Source: Phoronis australis (Eukaryota > Phoronida > Phoronidae). Taken from it: DNA of 64,000 nucleotides. A program made the position numbers and the translations under genes. The stretch is taken from contig NMRA01000132.1 of the NCBI GenBank assembly GCA_002633005.1, forward strand, positions 513,162 through 577,161, read 5' to 3'. Below are positions 23,801-36,373 of the stretch, piece by piece. Each line of letters opens with the position of its first letter. The first letter of the stretch is position 1. The notes under the pieces are model-generated. The model saw nothing but the letters and a program-made list of their open reading frames with translations, did no database searches and was not told where the DNA came from.

Positions 23801-26039
23801 GCTTTTATGCACAGCACTAGACTTGCATTGTGAAAAGTCTGCAAGTATTAGCACTAAAGACAATTGAAATTTGATTGTCTGGGGTGAAATCAGTCCATAT
23901 GTGCTCTGTGAGGGTATGTATGTAAAGGCCAAGAATATGTGGGTTTATCTGGTGTTGAAGTTCAGTAAATATCCTCCTACTCTTATCAAATTCCGTAACC
24001 TCCCAAACTCTTTGAGTTCTCAAATTGCTTTTACTTCCTTGATGATTATTGGTTCCAACCTGCAGGTGGAGTTTGCGAGGTGTTTGAACCTGAAAAGGGT
24101 ACATTTTATCAAAATAACCATTACATAACTTCTAATTGAATTTTATTGCATTAATAAAAAATGGCCTCATACAAAAATTGAGGCTGAAGTAGAATTTTTG
24201 ATAGTTCTTCGAATGGCAACTGCTATTTTGAAGGCTGTTGCTCCTGGCTCAAGCAGGGAGAGGTTAATATATGAATTGTGGGCAAACGTTAAAGATTAAA
24301 AGTGAGCAAACAGGTATTTCCGACTTCGCAGTGAATTGTTAGTAACTGTGTGGATTACTTAGCAACTGGGAAATGTGACATGAAATATTAACATCACATT
24401 AATAAATTCTGAGGTTACCCAGTGTGCTGATATTAGGAAATTAGTTTGCCATACATTATGTTTCTACAAATCTCCTTGATGGTGACCTCTCAGTCCTGCT
24501 CTCGTTTTTTATCATTTTGTAATGATTAGCTGCATGTGGCTAATTTGTTGATTGGATTCGAGAGCGGAGGTCATCGTCATGTCAATTTATGATGGATCTG
24601 TAACATAGAGCAAGATGGCTGAACTTGGCAAAAGGTTATCATATTTGTTAGCGTTGACCTCATTCTTCTAGATGCTCTTCTGAAGTTTCAAAAACTTCCT
24701 CAGCCCCATGTCCTATTATACATTCAATTCCATACAATGCACTGGGGGACTTTCAGGTCCCTTGAAAAGTGTCCTTGTCTTGGGGAATGCCACTATACAA
24801 AATTTCAAATGTCAAATTATGGGTTATTTTCTTACCCTTCATTAAGTGAGCCAAATTTGACAGGCTTTAAAAATTTGCCCATCTCTCCTTGAAAAGATAT
24901 AAGAAGTACTAATCACTGAAGATGTCAAATATTAAGCTATGCACTTGTAAATACGGTAGTCACATCCAGACCTCAACTCTGTTGACAGACATGAATGCAT
25001 AATGCATTTAGATACGTATTTGCATACTCCTGACTGTATATGTGTAGAAGGAATTAAACGACAATGCTATTTTATTTTAACATAATCTACCCTAAACAAA
25101 GTGCAGTTGTATTGATTGACAACTTGTAAATGTGAAAACGAAAAATTCTGCATACAGGTGACCTTTGCATTAATGACATACCTCGCGGGCTCACATAGCC
25201 CACATCATGCAGTGTTATTCCCCAGCACCACGACACGATTCTTACTGGACACGGTTCAGTGATTTGCGGCGGATCATTTTCTCCACAGAACTCGTTCTTA
25301 AAAAATATTTGTCAATTTTCAATCTACTTCAACTTCACATCATTGCTTGATGTTGTGTTTCTAATTTGTCCAAGCAATCACAGAGATAAGGAATTAGCAT
25401 GTAAGCTCCACTTAAATGGGCATTAGTTTCAATCACTTGTTCAACTATACCAAAGGCTTAATTTTTAATTACTCATGCTTGACTGATCAACAGCTGTGCT
25501 GATTTTTTTAATTTTCACTGTTACAGTACACAGAACGACAAGTGGCTTTGTCTGAGCCCTCTTAAGCGGAGCTGGAAAAGTTTTTTCTTCTGATAAACCC
25601 TCGCTGCACGTTTTAGGATTTTAAGAGACTTTCCGATAGCTTTAGCATAACGTGTTCTGCACAACGAGGCCCTGTCCTCTTCTGTATGCATGTGTCTGAA
25701 GCTGATAAGTCACATGTCCTAGTTTTGTTGATCCAGGTTGTTAGTGGCGACAAAGTTAGAATTGATCTTCAGTCATAGATCATTTATTATTGATCTGAGA
25801 AACCCTGGCCTTTATTTCCAGCTTTTATACCTGATCATGCCACCTGAAACTTAATTAACATCCTGGGGCTCTCTCCTCTCGTAATGAATGAGGGGAGAGG
25901 TGTCCCACCTTAACCAACACAATATTTAATGGGCAACCAGGCAAATGGATAATTACATGCGGTCTGGTGTACATGTGCAGGCCGCTTGGGAGGGCCCATT
26001 GCACTGATCACCTAGAACCATTTTTGTGCTTTATTAATA

Positions 26040-26165
26040 TGTAGTTAAAACCGAGCTGAAATGCTGGAGACCTGACTCGAGGTTCTAGCAGTGTGCCCCG
26101 GTAAGACTCGAACGCATGAACTTGAGTAAAGGAAGCTAACAGTCTTTTCACACTAGGCTTCACTC
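26040..26165 (-). mobile_element. tRNA-derived SINE, copy on the minus strand
   Basis: Read on the minus strand, an A-box-like 'aagcctagtgtgaaaag' is followed about 40 bases later by a B box 'gttcgagtcttacc' and then 'ggggcacactgctaga', 'gtcaggt' and 'tcagctcggtt'. The same order occurs at 48,165-48,300 on the plus strand. The internal RNA polymerase III promoter boxes and the shared non-tRNA tail identify a SINE family. No tRNA cloverleaf with a usable anticodon arm could be drawn, so it is not called a tRNA gene. Confidence 0.75.
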
Positions 26166-26894
26166 CCTCCTCTGCGAATGGATATTATTAGGTAACCTAG
26201 GTAATACCAGTGATGAAAATCTAAGAGACAATGTCAGTACCTCATTTTCTTTGACAGACTGGTCCTGCACCCTGGTGTCAGTCACAAACTTTTGCCAAAT
26301 TCTTGTGAGTGCCTTCTCTGTGGGAAAACGTATAGTGCCTAAGCGTGATTGAAATCCATGTTGTGGCAACTGGCATAAACACAACACCTCAACATTGTCA
26401 AAAATTTCTCTAAAATGTGAAAATATTGAGCAGTCTCTCCACAATCACGTACTGACAATAGAGAGTTGAGGCTAATGGTATTGCCAGTTCACGCAGTTAG
26501 GACAGTCAAGAGTAAGCCAGCGGCTAATTAGTTGTCTCTGATGTGTACTTCAAGGATCTCACTGTGGTCTTATCTGTAGCTCCCAAATCTCATTTCACTT
26601 TCGAAAATGGTACGGTTAACATTTAAATCTGATAAATACAATTAAATATTATCCCAATTCCAATGATTTCATATTAATGTTTGTTTAAGAAAACGTTAAT
26701 AATTGTAGTCTCAATGTAGTATTGAAGTTTTGTAACAAAATAACTTAGTTGTGAACAAAACAGTTTGGTTTCATAGTTATTGGGAAGGGTCTTCAGTCGT
26801 CTTATCCCCAATGTCTATTATTGTTTTGTGATAACATGCGGGATTTGAAAGTGAACAAAAATTAAAATATGGTTACCTGTTTTCTCATTTACAG

Positions 26895-27320
26895 TCTTAC
26901 CAGCGATCGTCATACTTGGTTGGAGGTTCATACACGCCCCCTTCACGATCTTCAACGTACTCACGTGTGCTGGACTATTCTGCGCGAGGACTTTACAGGA
27001 GTGGATTAAGTCGTTCTCATTCTTTTACTAAATCGTATTCACCCTCACATTACTCTCCAGCATCGGACTCTTTTTCATCACGTAGACCATTCACCAATGG
27101 AACCCCAGTCTCGTCTAGTCCCTTCTTGCAGTCCACGTATTCATCTCGGACACCAGAGGTATCTACCAGGTCATACAGCTCACTCCATGGAAGCTCAAAA
27201 GAGGGCACTGCCAGTTGTGACTCTCTGAGTGGAGGCCAAAGCCCCAGTTCAAATGAAAGTCTAGCTAGTGTGCAGGAGAGGCTTGAGAAGATCACATGCT
27301 TGGAGGAGCTACAAACACTT
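26895..27320 (+). CDS. Exon A: Ser/Tyr-rich head and first half of smoothelin motif 1
   Basis: Acceptor 'catttacag' ends at 26,894 and donor GTAAGT begins at 27,321. Phase 0 at both ends, 142 codons. The translation starts SYQRSSYLVGGSYTPP and is dominated by Ser, Tyr, Arg and Thr, which suggests a disordered region open to phosphorylation. It ends SVQERLEKITCLEELQTL, the first helix of a smoothelin-type motif, completed by the next exon. There is no Met, so translation must start upstream. The frame stays open past the donor only to 27,362. Confidence 0.85.
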
Positions 27321-28166
27321 GTAAGTATTAATCACTGCAGTGGTTGTAAACTGGAATCCTAGATAGCCGGTATCATATTTATTGATTTTGAACGCACTAG
27401 CCAGTCTAATATTCATATCATTGCCCGCAAATTATAAAGTTTTGAAGATTGAAGTTTTTTGAGTACTAGTTCTTACTTTTCCTGTTTGATGAATACTTGC
27501 ACTGTTGAGGTGGTGCAGATGGAAAGTTTTTATGGCATAGAAGTTTTTTTGTCATTTGCTGGTGAGGATTTCTGTGCCTGGATGTTGGTCTGTGAATATC
27601 TCAAGATCGTAGTTTGAAATTTCTGGTCCATTTATGAAACTTTAGTAAAATATGTTTCTGTTCTTCAATCACATTTCAGTTTTAGCGCACCCAGCTTGGC
27701 AAACGTTACAGTTCAGCATTGACTGTTCAAAAAACTTTCTCAACTTCAATCAGGTCTCACTGCCCTGGTGTTTTTAATTCCCTTACTAAGTGAACAACTC
27801 GTCTTTGCCTTGTTCAGCCAGGCGTCTCTCATGGACACTTAGGGTAATGGTCCTTACAACAAAATCGACTGGTGGAAAAATGTTCAACGTTTGCACGCAT
27901 GGATTCATATCAATTATTGAATTGTTCAACTGTAGTAAGTTTTCAGGGTTATTTGTGAATGACCTGCTCTAGCTTACACTGAGATGCAGTTGTTGTGTCC
28001 ATTGAAAACAAACTGACCACCTCATCTCTAGTGAATTGTTATGGAGTGTTTTTGGTATGCGTTCCTCTGTTTTAATGTGTTGTCTGATTTCTGTCCTAAA
28101 ATTGAATTTGTTTATTATATATTATTTGCAATGGGTGCTGATTGTTTTCAAATTTCTTGTGTTCCT

Positions 28167-28417
28167 GGGGCCCGTCCCAAGAAAACTGACTTAGCTAAGC
28201 CAATTGTTAAATTTAAGTCAATTTTAAGATAAAACTTCAATTTGTCTTAAGTCCATTCCAAGAAGGTGATCTTAAGTATGACGTAAGATTTTGACTTAAG
28301 TTTTGTCTTAAGTTCAACTAACTCACCGGGTGTGGATGGTTCAAAGATTGGAAGTTAAGACAAATCTTAGACATTATGTCAAAAATGAGCCTTAGTCAGT
28401 TTCTTGGAACAGGCCCC
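28167..28417. mobile_element. MITE-like element with GGGGCCCGTCCCAAGAAA ends
   Basis: The left end 'ggggcccgtcccaagaaaac' pairs with a right end whose inverse complement begins 'ggggcctgttccaagaaac'. The interior is rich in 'cttaag' and 'gacttaag' motifs in both orientations. It is carried along in the duplicated copy at 30,646-30,895 and is related by its ends to the element at 43,274-43,543. Non-coding. Confidence 0.65.
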
Positions 28418-30317
28418 TGAACTACTGATGGCACCCTTCAAATGTGATTTCTGAATAGAAGTTGATTTTTTCCAAGTGCTGATTGGCCACCAGCTCTTTA
28501 TACAGATATGAAACACCATGTTTACTTACAGGCACATACACATATGTATGGTGCTGGTGTGGGTGTTTTATAAGTGATTTTCATTAAAAAACTTTAGTAA
28601 TTATGTTGATATTATGAGAATTTGCAGTGTCTAATTAATCCAATTATTTCAAAGGTTTTAATCATGTTTTATTTGCTAATTGTCAATAAAATAAGCACTG
28701 CATGCCTGAGGACTGAAGGGTATTGGCCGGTGTTATTCCAAGGGGGGGGGTTATAATTGGATCGAAAAAGGTCTTGGAATACGTCACAAATAACTGAACC
28801 ATGGCAACTAGGGTATAAGGGATGTGGTTGGAAAGTATTGACTCCCCCCCCCCATTACGAGGCTGGGGTGATTTATTGTTTTGGATATTGACACCAGTTT
28901 TGGAACTATTTTTGTAGTATCCCTAGCACACAGTTGTTTTTTCTCATTATTTCTTCTTATTTTGCCGGGAATGACAAATTTGTTGTTGTTTCAATTGTTA
29001 AGTGTGTGACCGTTCTGAGGGTTTGTTCCATTGGGACTGTTCCTGAGGACGTCCTTCCTACTTGGGTGGGTGGTTTGTAATCTTGCTTCAGGGCATGATG
29101 ATTTATGTTCTGGGTATAATGTCTGTGGTTGTTAATTTTCAAATTGGAGTGCATCTTTGCACTGTTGAAGTAATTCTTTCATTGTGATGGGATCAAACTA
29201 TAAATTACAACTGTGTCAATCCACCATGCAAAGTAATTTGTCTTCTGCCAATGGACCTTCCCACATTATACACAAAGGTGGCTCAGTCACCAGTAATAGT
29301 TGTGTTTGGCTATAAGTGTCAGGTTGACCATGTACATTATGTAATTTGAAAGATCATGTGCAGCCCATAATATACATTGACTTCCCTAGGATTTTGTTAT
29401 CGGCTCAGGTGTCTCATTTTTTCACGTAGGTACCAAGATATTTCATTTATTTCTGCATGATGACTGCGCTGAAGCGTACGGTTTGTTTTCAAACAAAAAC
29501 CCACTGATTGACTGTAAGCCAACTGTTGTGCTTAGATTGTGTTTCCACATGGTTTTGAGAGTTTCTTGTAAAACACATGCAATACAAGATGTCCAGGGGG
29601 TGTTAGTTAAAAAATTTTTAGAGTGGGAATTAATGATGGAGAATTATGACTTGAATTTTGATCTAAATGTTCATAATGTATGATTCACTTTTAGGTTTAT
29701 AGATTTTAGCATAAGAAATAGTAACATGTAAATTTTTTAGAATAAGTCTTGTGTTATGTTTCGTATTTCTTTGTCATGCAAGTACCGCAGTCGTAGTTAC
29801 GGTGTCTTTGCACATCTTGTGTATCTTTCAGCTATCAATTTTGGATAGCAGATAGTTTTCTGTGTTAATTGGGTTTACTGGTATTTAATATGGGACTGAG
29901 TTGAAGTTGAGTTTACAAGCCAGGCTGTGCCCTTGGAGTTGTGAATGCAAGATGGGACATTTGTTAACAAAAGCAGTGAACCAAACCCAAATGGCCCAAC
30001 ATTCCAACCACAAGAGAGTCATCCTCCTGACCAGATGACCCTTTCACACTTTAGCTGTACACACAGGCAGGTTGCTCTGAAGTGTATGTTATCAGACCAC
30101 TGCTGGTCACAATCTGCTGCACTCAAAAACTGTGTGTTTACATTTCATGGTTTTGAGTATTTGTTTAACGATGGACGTTAGGCTGTGGCTGCCATTACGG
30201 TATCTGAGCAATCCCTTCAGTGGACTGTGACCAGCGTTCCCCTCACGGGCAGGGGGGGGGTACTAAGTACTTCCGTGGAAGATATATTAGACGTTCTACT
30301 TAGAAGGGTGACTTTCT

Positions 30318-30540
30318 TGACCAGTTTCCCTATAAAAGGTACCTTTTCCTACAAAATTTTATACAAAATGGTGACTTTTACTACAAATTTCTATACAAAA
30401 GTGTGACTTTACTACAAAAGTCTATGCAAAAGGGTGACTTACAGTAGAAAATTCTATACAAAAACAGCAACTGCACAAATACAGATAGAAGGATGCATTT
30501 TCCTGCAAAATTCCATTCAAAAAGATGACTTTTCCTACAA
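30318..30540 (+). repeat. Minisatellite, unit about 33-36 bases (first copy)
   Basis: The unit 'ggtgacttttactacaaa' followed by 'tttctatacaaaa' recurs about six times with drift between 30,318 and 30,540. The same array is present in the second duplicate at 32,805-33,030. It ends at the single N, a likely spot for assembly trouble. Confidence 0.7.
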
Positions 30541-30548
30541 AATTTCTT

Positions 30549-30549
30549 N
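30549..30549. other. Single N at the junction of the tandem duplicates
   Basis: One undetermined base sits where the first copy ends and, ten bases later, the second begins. This suggests a contig join, possibly between two haplotypes. Confidence 0.8.
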
Positions 30550-30645
30550 AGCCTTTGACTGATTTCTGTCCTAAAATTGAGTTTGTTTATTATAGATTAT
30601 TTGCAATGGGTGCTGATTGTTTTCAAATTTCTTGTGTTAATTCCT

Positions 30646-30895
30646 GGGGCCCGTCCCAAGAAAACTGACTTAGCTAAGCCAATTGTTAAATTTAAGTCAA
30701 TTTTAAGATAAAACTTCAATTTGTCTTAAGTCCATTCCAAGAAGGTGATCTTAAGTTTGACATAAGATTTTGACTTAAGTTTCGTCTTAAGTTCAACTAA
30801 CTCAATGGATGTGAAAGCTTCAAAGATTGGAAGTTTAGACAAATCTTAGACTTAAGTCAAAAATGAGCTTAAGTCAGTTTCTTCGAACAGGCCCC
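30646..30895. mobile_element. MITE-like element, duplicated copy
   Basis: Same element as at 28,167-28,417, with the same ends and a few differences, moved as part of the 2.49 kb duplication rather than by its own insertion. Confidence 0.65.
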
Positions 30896-32804
30896 TGAAC
30901 TACTGATGACACCCTTCAAGTGTGGTTTCTGAATAGAAGTAGGTTTTGTTCCAAGTTCTGATTGGCCACCAGCCCCTTATACAGATATGAAACACGATGT
31001 TTACTTACAGGCACATACACATATGTATGGCCGGGTGCTGGTGTGGGTGTTTTGTAAGTGATTTTCATTAAAAAAACTTTAGTAATTATGTTGATATTAT
31101 GAGAATTTGCAATGTCTAATTAATCCAATTATGTCAAAGGTTTTAATCATGTTTTATGTGGTAATTGTCAATAAAATAAGCACTGCATGCCTGAGGACTG
31201 AAGGGTATTGGCCGGTGTTATTCCAAGGGGGGGAGGTTATAATTGGATCGAAAAAGGTCTTGGAATACGTCACAAATAACTGAACCATGGCAACTAGGGT
31301 GTAAGGGATGTGGTTGCAAAGTATTGACTCCCCCCCCCCCCATTACGAGGCTGGGGTGATTTATTATTTTGGATATTGACACCAGTTTTGGAACTATTTT
31401 TGTAGTATCCTGAGCACACAGTTGTTTTTTCTCATTATTTCTTCTTATTGTTCTGGGAATGACAAATTTGTTGTTGTTTCAATTGTTAAGTGTGTGGCAG
31501 TTCTGAGGGTTTGTTCCATTGGGACTGTTCCTAAGGACGTCCTTCCTACTTGGGTGGGTGGTTTGTAATCTTGCCTCGGGCATGATGATTTATGTTCTGG
31601 GTATAATGTCTGTGGTTGTTAATTTTCAAATTGGAGTGCATCTTTGCACTGTTGAAGTAATTATTTCATTGTGAAGGGATCAAACTATAAATTACAACTG
31701 TGTCAATCCACCATGCAAGGTAATTTGTCTTCTGCCAATGGACCTTCCCACATTATACACAAAGGTGGCTCAGTCACCAGTAATAGTTGTGTTTGGCTAT
31801 AAGTGTCAGGTTGACCATGTAGATTATGTAATTTGAAAGATCATGTACAGCCCATAATATACAATGACTTCCCTAGGATTTTGTTATCGGCTCAGGTGTC
31901 TCATTTTTTCACGTAGGTACCAAGATATTCCATTTATTTCTGTGTGATGACTGCGCTGAGGCGTACGGTTTGTTTTCAAACAAAAACCCACTGATTGACT
32001 GTAAGCCAACAGTTGTGCTTAGATTGTGTTTCCACATGGTTTTGAGAGTTTCTTGTAAAACATATGCAATAAAAGATGTCCAGAGGGTGTTAGTTAAAAA
32101 ATTTTTAGAGTGGGAATTAATGATGGAGAATTATGACTTGAATTTTGATCTAAATGTTCATAATGTATGATTCACTTTTAGGTTTATAGATTTTAGCATA
32201 AGAAATAGTAACATGTAAATTTTTTAGAATAAGTCTTGTGTTATGTTTCGTATTTCTTTGTCATGCAAGTACCGCAGTCGTAGTTACGGTGTCTTTGCAC
32301 ATCTTGTGTATCTTTCAGCTATCAATTTTGGATAGCAGATAGTTTTCTGTGTTAATTGGGTTTACTGGTATTTAATATGGGACTGAGTTGAAGTTGAGTT
32401 TACAAGCCAGGCTGTGCCCTTGGAGTTGTGAATGCAAGATGGGACATTTGTTAACAAAAGCAGTGAACCAAACCCAAATGGCCCAACATTCCAACCACAA
32501 GAGAGTCATCCTCCTGACCAGATGACCCTTTCACACTTTAGCTGTACACACAGGCAGGTTGCTCTGAAGTGTATGTTATCAGACCACTGCTGGTCACAAT
32601 CTGCTGCACTCAAAAACTGTGTGTTTACATTTCATGGTTTTGAGTATTTGTTTAACGATGGACGTTAGGCTGTGGCTGCCATTACGGTATCTGAGCAATC
32701 CCTTCAGTGGACTGTGACCAGCGTTCCCCTCACGGGCAGGGGGGGGGTACTAAGTACTTCCGTGGAAGATATATTAGACGTTCTACTTAGAAGGGTGACT
32801 TTCT

Positions 32805-33030
32805 TGACCAGTTTCCCTATAAAAGGTACCTTTTCCTACAAAATTTTATACAAAATGGTGACTTTTACTACAAATTTCTATACAAAAGTGTGACTTTACT
32901 ACAAAAGTCTATGCAAAAGGGTGACTTACAGTAGAAAATTCTATACAAAAACAGCAACTGCACAAATACAGATAGAAGGATGCATTTTCCTGCAAAATTC
33001 CATTCAAAAAGATGACTTTTCCTACAAAAT
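32805..33030 (+). repeat. Minisatellite, unit about 33-36 bases (second copy)
   Basis: Counterpart of 30,318-30,540 in the second duplicate. It appears identical base for base. Open frames on both strands over it are repeat translations. Confidence 0.7.
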
Positions 33031-35639
33031 TTCTTGCAATAGGGAGTTCCAAACTCTGCTGAAATTTTCTTTTTCCAAGTACTCAAATCTACAGAAGTGT
33101 TTTTATATCTGTAAAACATCTGTTTTGTGACATGTACTAATTTTGACAACTTGACAAATCTTGATTATTTTATGTTTCAGGTGTTAGAATATGATTGTTC
33201 TGCCCAAAAACGGTTATTTCCACTTACAAAAAGGGTGGTTTTTGTGGGACAAAACCCAAAAAGCTCCCTGCAAAATGTGTTTTGTTTTTGAGTCTATTCA
33301 ATTTTCCATCTGTGCCCCTGCTCAAAAATATAATCGACCCAGCGGATCAACCCTGTGAGATGTGGTCTGGCTTTTGCTTTGACTTGAACTGAATAGGTGC
33401 GATGTATTTTTGTACTCGCTGCAACAATTTTGTTTGGTGCTTACCAAATATAAGGTATTGTGTGGTGTCAATGTTTATTTTATTTACACCTGTGCTGGGT
33501 GTCCAGCTGAATGTTAAGATTGATCAGTCATGGTGAGGAACATCTGTTCTAATTACGTGGTGCACATATACTCAAGTCAGTGCAAAGTGGTATCCAATGT
33601 GCTTTTCATGCCTGTATTTCATAAACTAAAAGCTGTCATGAAAACGAAATTAAAAAAATCTTAAATTTGGTTGATCTTGGTTGGTTATGAGTTGTTGCTT
33701 TGAAAGATGTCTCTAAGATATTCACCACGTGACAGTCTCGCTTGTAGTTGGCTCGGACTGCTCAAGTGATGTCAAAAAGTTGTGTTCTTTTTACTGTCTC
33801 TTTTATCTAAAATCTGGACACAACCTCTAAGATATTAAAAAATTAACAACATGTAAGTATGTGTGAATTAAGTAATTTTTCACCATTGATGTCCAAATAC
33901 GTCTGCTTTTGCCAGTGTTCGTTGTTGGAGACTTACGTTTGGTTGAGATTGTACCTTACTCTAGAAATAGTGTTTGAGTTTGTCAAGAATTGACAAGTCA
34001 TTGGCGAAGTCTGAACTTAATAACCTGAAATTTGAGGATCGATATATTACGTGCCGATAGCAACATGGCTGTATTCAGAATGGAAATAGATTGGGTTCAT
34101 TATAAAACACTGGAAGTGGAACTAGGCTGTACTATGTTACTCACTCTCCATCTTCGTGTACTGGTAATGCAAAAAACTCTGGAACATGTACAGTGCACAA
34201 GGAAACGCATTGTGCCAAGTATCCAGTTTGTTTGCAAACACATCTTTGTGTAAATGTCCTCTGCTGAACAAGCCTATTGCTACCGCTGGGGTGAGTTAGG
34301 GTTATTCTTTATCAAATTTACCTGTAAGCACAATGATGCTATTTTCGTTTGATACAATAATACATCACCCTAGTCTTGTTTGCCTTGAGGTGTTGGCATA
34401 ATGAAAACTCTCTAGAATGAAGTACAATGGATTGCCCAGTCCACAGTACAGGTAGTATTGAATGTCCTCAAGATATAGACTCGTAGGAACACGCTGATGG
34501 CAGTGACACTTGTACTGTGCTGTAAACTTACTGGCATTTAAGCAGCATATTCACATTTTTGCACCTGAGATTTTTTAAATAAGCAAAAATATGCTTTCTT
34601 TTGTTCTACCAGGTATATTTGAAATAGAAGTTATCTTTCCCCAGCAAATTTTTTCTTTACTAGAAAAAAATAATTAAAACTTCTGTTGTCGATTTCATAT
34701 TGGACTAGCCCACTAAGCAAACAGTGTCTGCAAATGTGCTTGAATCTTTATTTTATCATTTATACTTTATTGGTTGCCATGATGTTTATAAACCTATCCT
34801 TTTTAAAACGCAATAAAATGTATGAAGTTTCACTACTATCGGGTTTTTGCAGCATCAGAACCAGACAAGTGTTTGTTAAGTTTGACACCACTGATATGAT
34901 TTGTCACAGTTTTTGAGTGCAGATATGACAAATAAGTCTACATAAAATTTGACCTTCGTTTTGAAGTGTTGGATGGGTTCAAGATTACTGTATCAGCATG
35001 GAAGTCAGTCACAGGAAGCCGGTTTGTGCAATCTCGGTTTGATATAGCAAATGCCTAAAACCATGTAGAATTCTAGTTATTGTATACGTTTTTAGCCCCA
35101 CGATGACTTGAAACATCACATGAAGCAACGATCACAATTTACCCTACCTGAAAAACAGGTGACAAAAGTTTGTAGATAAGATGCAAAAATGAGCACCGTA
35201 CGCTATAGCACAACTGCAAGTGCAGCTTAGGTGTTTCCTTGTTTCTTGCCACCAGTTAGTGGTTAGATATAAAGTTGACTCAAAATGAAATAATCCAGTG
35301 CTCATTGCCATAACCTCAGAAACAGGTGACAAAAGTTGTCACTGTGTTGTCAATTTGTTCCGTGTTAGTTTTGTTCACTCATGCACTTGTTCACACATAT
35401 GTTTGCACCGGAACATCTAGTTCCATGTCAGTTGTGCCGTGTAAACTAGTGCCCTGTAAATGCAGCAATAGACTAGGCTAGCATTTTTCAAAAATGATAT
35501 ATCAAGATTTGGAGCTTGACTTGTTAACATTTCTGCATTTTGTTTTCTTAGTGGGGTCAATATCTTTAATTTTTTCTAACATCTTTTGGTCAAAATGTGT
35601 TTGACTGTTGTCATAACAAGTACCATGCCTTTTGTTTTT

Positions 35640-35950
35640 GTCGCGACGCGTCTGTCTGTCGGTAACTTTGTTGTTGAAGACATATCTCATGAAGGGAGGT
35701 TTAGATTTTGTCTGCATTTTATACCAAGGTGTAAGTGGAACAATTTCAGGCACCAACCGATTTTGGGGACCTTGACCTTGGAAACAAGGTCAGGGTTATA
35801 ACGAGACATTTGATAGTTATGCTGGCAGGGGGGGATGTCATAGGCGCTATATTTCAAGCTGGATGCATTACACTTTGTTGGTATTGTTACTGAGGTGCAG
35901 GTGGGACATCTCCAGGCGCCAGTCAAATTTAGGGACCTTGACCTTGTTTC
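35640..35950 (+). repeat. Two-unit repeat ending in GGGACCTTGACCTTG
   Basis: Two units of about 165 bases each contain 'accaaggtgtaagtgg' or 'actgaggtgcaggtggg', then 'caggcaccaa' or 'caggcgccag', then 'ggaccttgaccttg' (about 35,768 and 35,934). Just before them is 'cgtctgtctgtcggtaac'. Sequence of this kind occurs in dispersed repeats of many marine invertebrates. The TGACCTTG core also resembles a nuclear-receptor half-site, but the repeat context is the better explanation. Confidence 0.5.
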
Positions 35951-36300
35951 ACAGCTCATAGCATGAAATGTTGAAGCTATGTTAACCTTTAGTATACGCT
36001 GTTGTAAAGTTCATTTTAAGCAAAATTTAATTTTCTCATTTAATTTTATTTGAGCAATCAGTTCCAGCTGCGTTGAAAATAGTGTTGCCAAGATGTTCAT
36101 CTGGCTTATCTTTAGACACAACATTCATTGCTTCATAAAACTATATAGCCTTATACTGTGCATGCCGAGGTTGCAAGGTATGAGTTTGGTCACCCTGTGA
36201 TAAATGCTCGGTCCAGTTGAACATACATAACTTCATTAATTGATTTTCATTGCTACTGTCATCTGAAGAAATGTAATGTTTAGATATTCCCTTTTTTCAG

Positions 36301-36373
36301 CTAAACAATAGCAATAATTTTGACGAGAGACGCTTGATAAGAGCTGCTATCAGACACCTCAGGGACAAACAGG
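36301..36373 (+). CDS. Exon B: second half of smoothelin motif 1
   Basis: Acceptor 'ttttttcag' ends at 36,300 and donor GTAAGT begins at 36,374. The exon is 73 nt, phase 0 in and phase 1 out. It encodes LNNSNNFDERRLIRAAIRHL plus RDKQ and the first base of a Glu codon. The 'ERRLIRAAIR' core matches the ERKLIRAAIRRVR-type core of vertebrate smoothelin. It is too short to appear as an independent open frame. The long minus-strand frame 36297-36479 is a shadow. Confidence 0.88.

Larger units (their letters stand above)
18829..26894 (+). other. Putative first intron / upstream region: repeats, no exon seen
   Basis: If the 18.8 kb start is right this is intron 1 (GTGAGT ... ACAG). It contains a copy of the dispersed family of about 500 bases at 19,468, a degenerate AT-rich array at 22,620, a foldback copy at 23,636 and a SINE at 26,040. 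The part from about 24,200 to 26,000 shows no repeat I recognise and has small hairpins, such as 24,478-24,580 and 'ctctcctctc' against 'gaggggagag' at about 25,873. Those could be regulatory, but nothing proves it. Confidence 0.4.
28082..30548 (+). repeat. Tandem duplication, first copy (about 2.47 kb)
   Basis: Starts at 'ctgatttctgtcctaaaatt' (28,084) and ends 'cctacaaaatttctt' at 30,548, next to a single N. The second copy follows almost directly. The first 1.5 kb differs from the second copy by scattered substitutions and small indels, while roughly the last 900 bases look identical by eye. It contains a foldback element at 28,167-28,417 and a minisatellite at its 3' end. Confidence 0.9.
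30557..33035 (+). repeat. Tandem duplication, second copy (about 2.48 kb)
   Basis: Matches 28,082-30,548 at an offset of 2,475 bases near the start and 2,487 later, the change reflecting small insertions. It runs to 'cctacaaaatttctt' at 33,035 and then unique sequence. It includes the second foldback copy (30,646-30,895) and the second minisatellite (32,805-33,030). Confidence 0.9.
27321..36300 (+). other. Intron (9.0 kb) with a tandem duplication
   Basis: GTAAGT to a pyrimidine-rich 'cccttttttcag'. Over half is the duplicated 2.49 kb unit at 28,082-33,035. Beyond that it holds a repeat rich in GACCTTGACCTTG at 35,640-35,950. Open frames here, including the pairs at 29483/31970 and 29945/32432, are copies of the same repeat and show no family resemblance. 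CpG is rare: a hand count finds none in 28,441-28,560. Confidence 0.7.

Noticed and set aside
18300-26900. Search for CArG boxes (SRF sites) near the presumed promoter
   Set aside because: No clear CC(A/T)6GG was seen by eye in the candidate start region; near matches such as 'ccctatatggg' at 37.26 kb are imperfect and inside the minus-strand relic.
29483-32893. Pairs of identical or near-identical frames (66, 78 and 73 codons)
   Set aside because: They repeat because the 2.49 kb unit is duplicated. Apparent conservation reflects the duplication, and the third pair is largely minisatellite translation.
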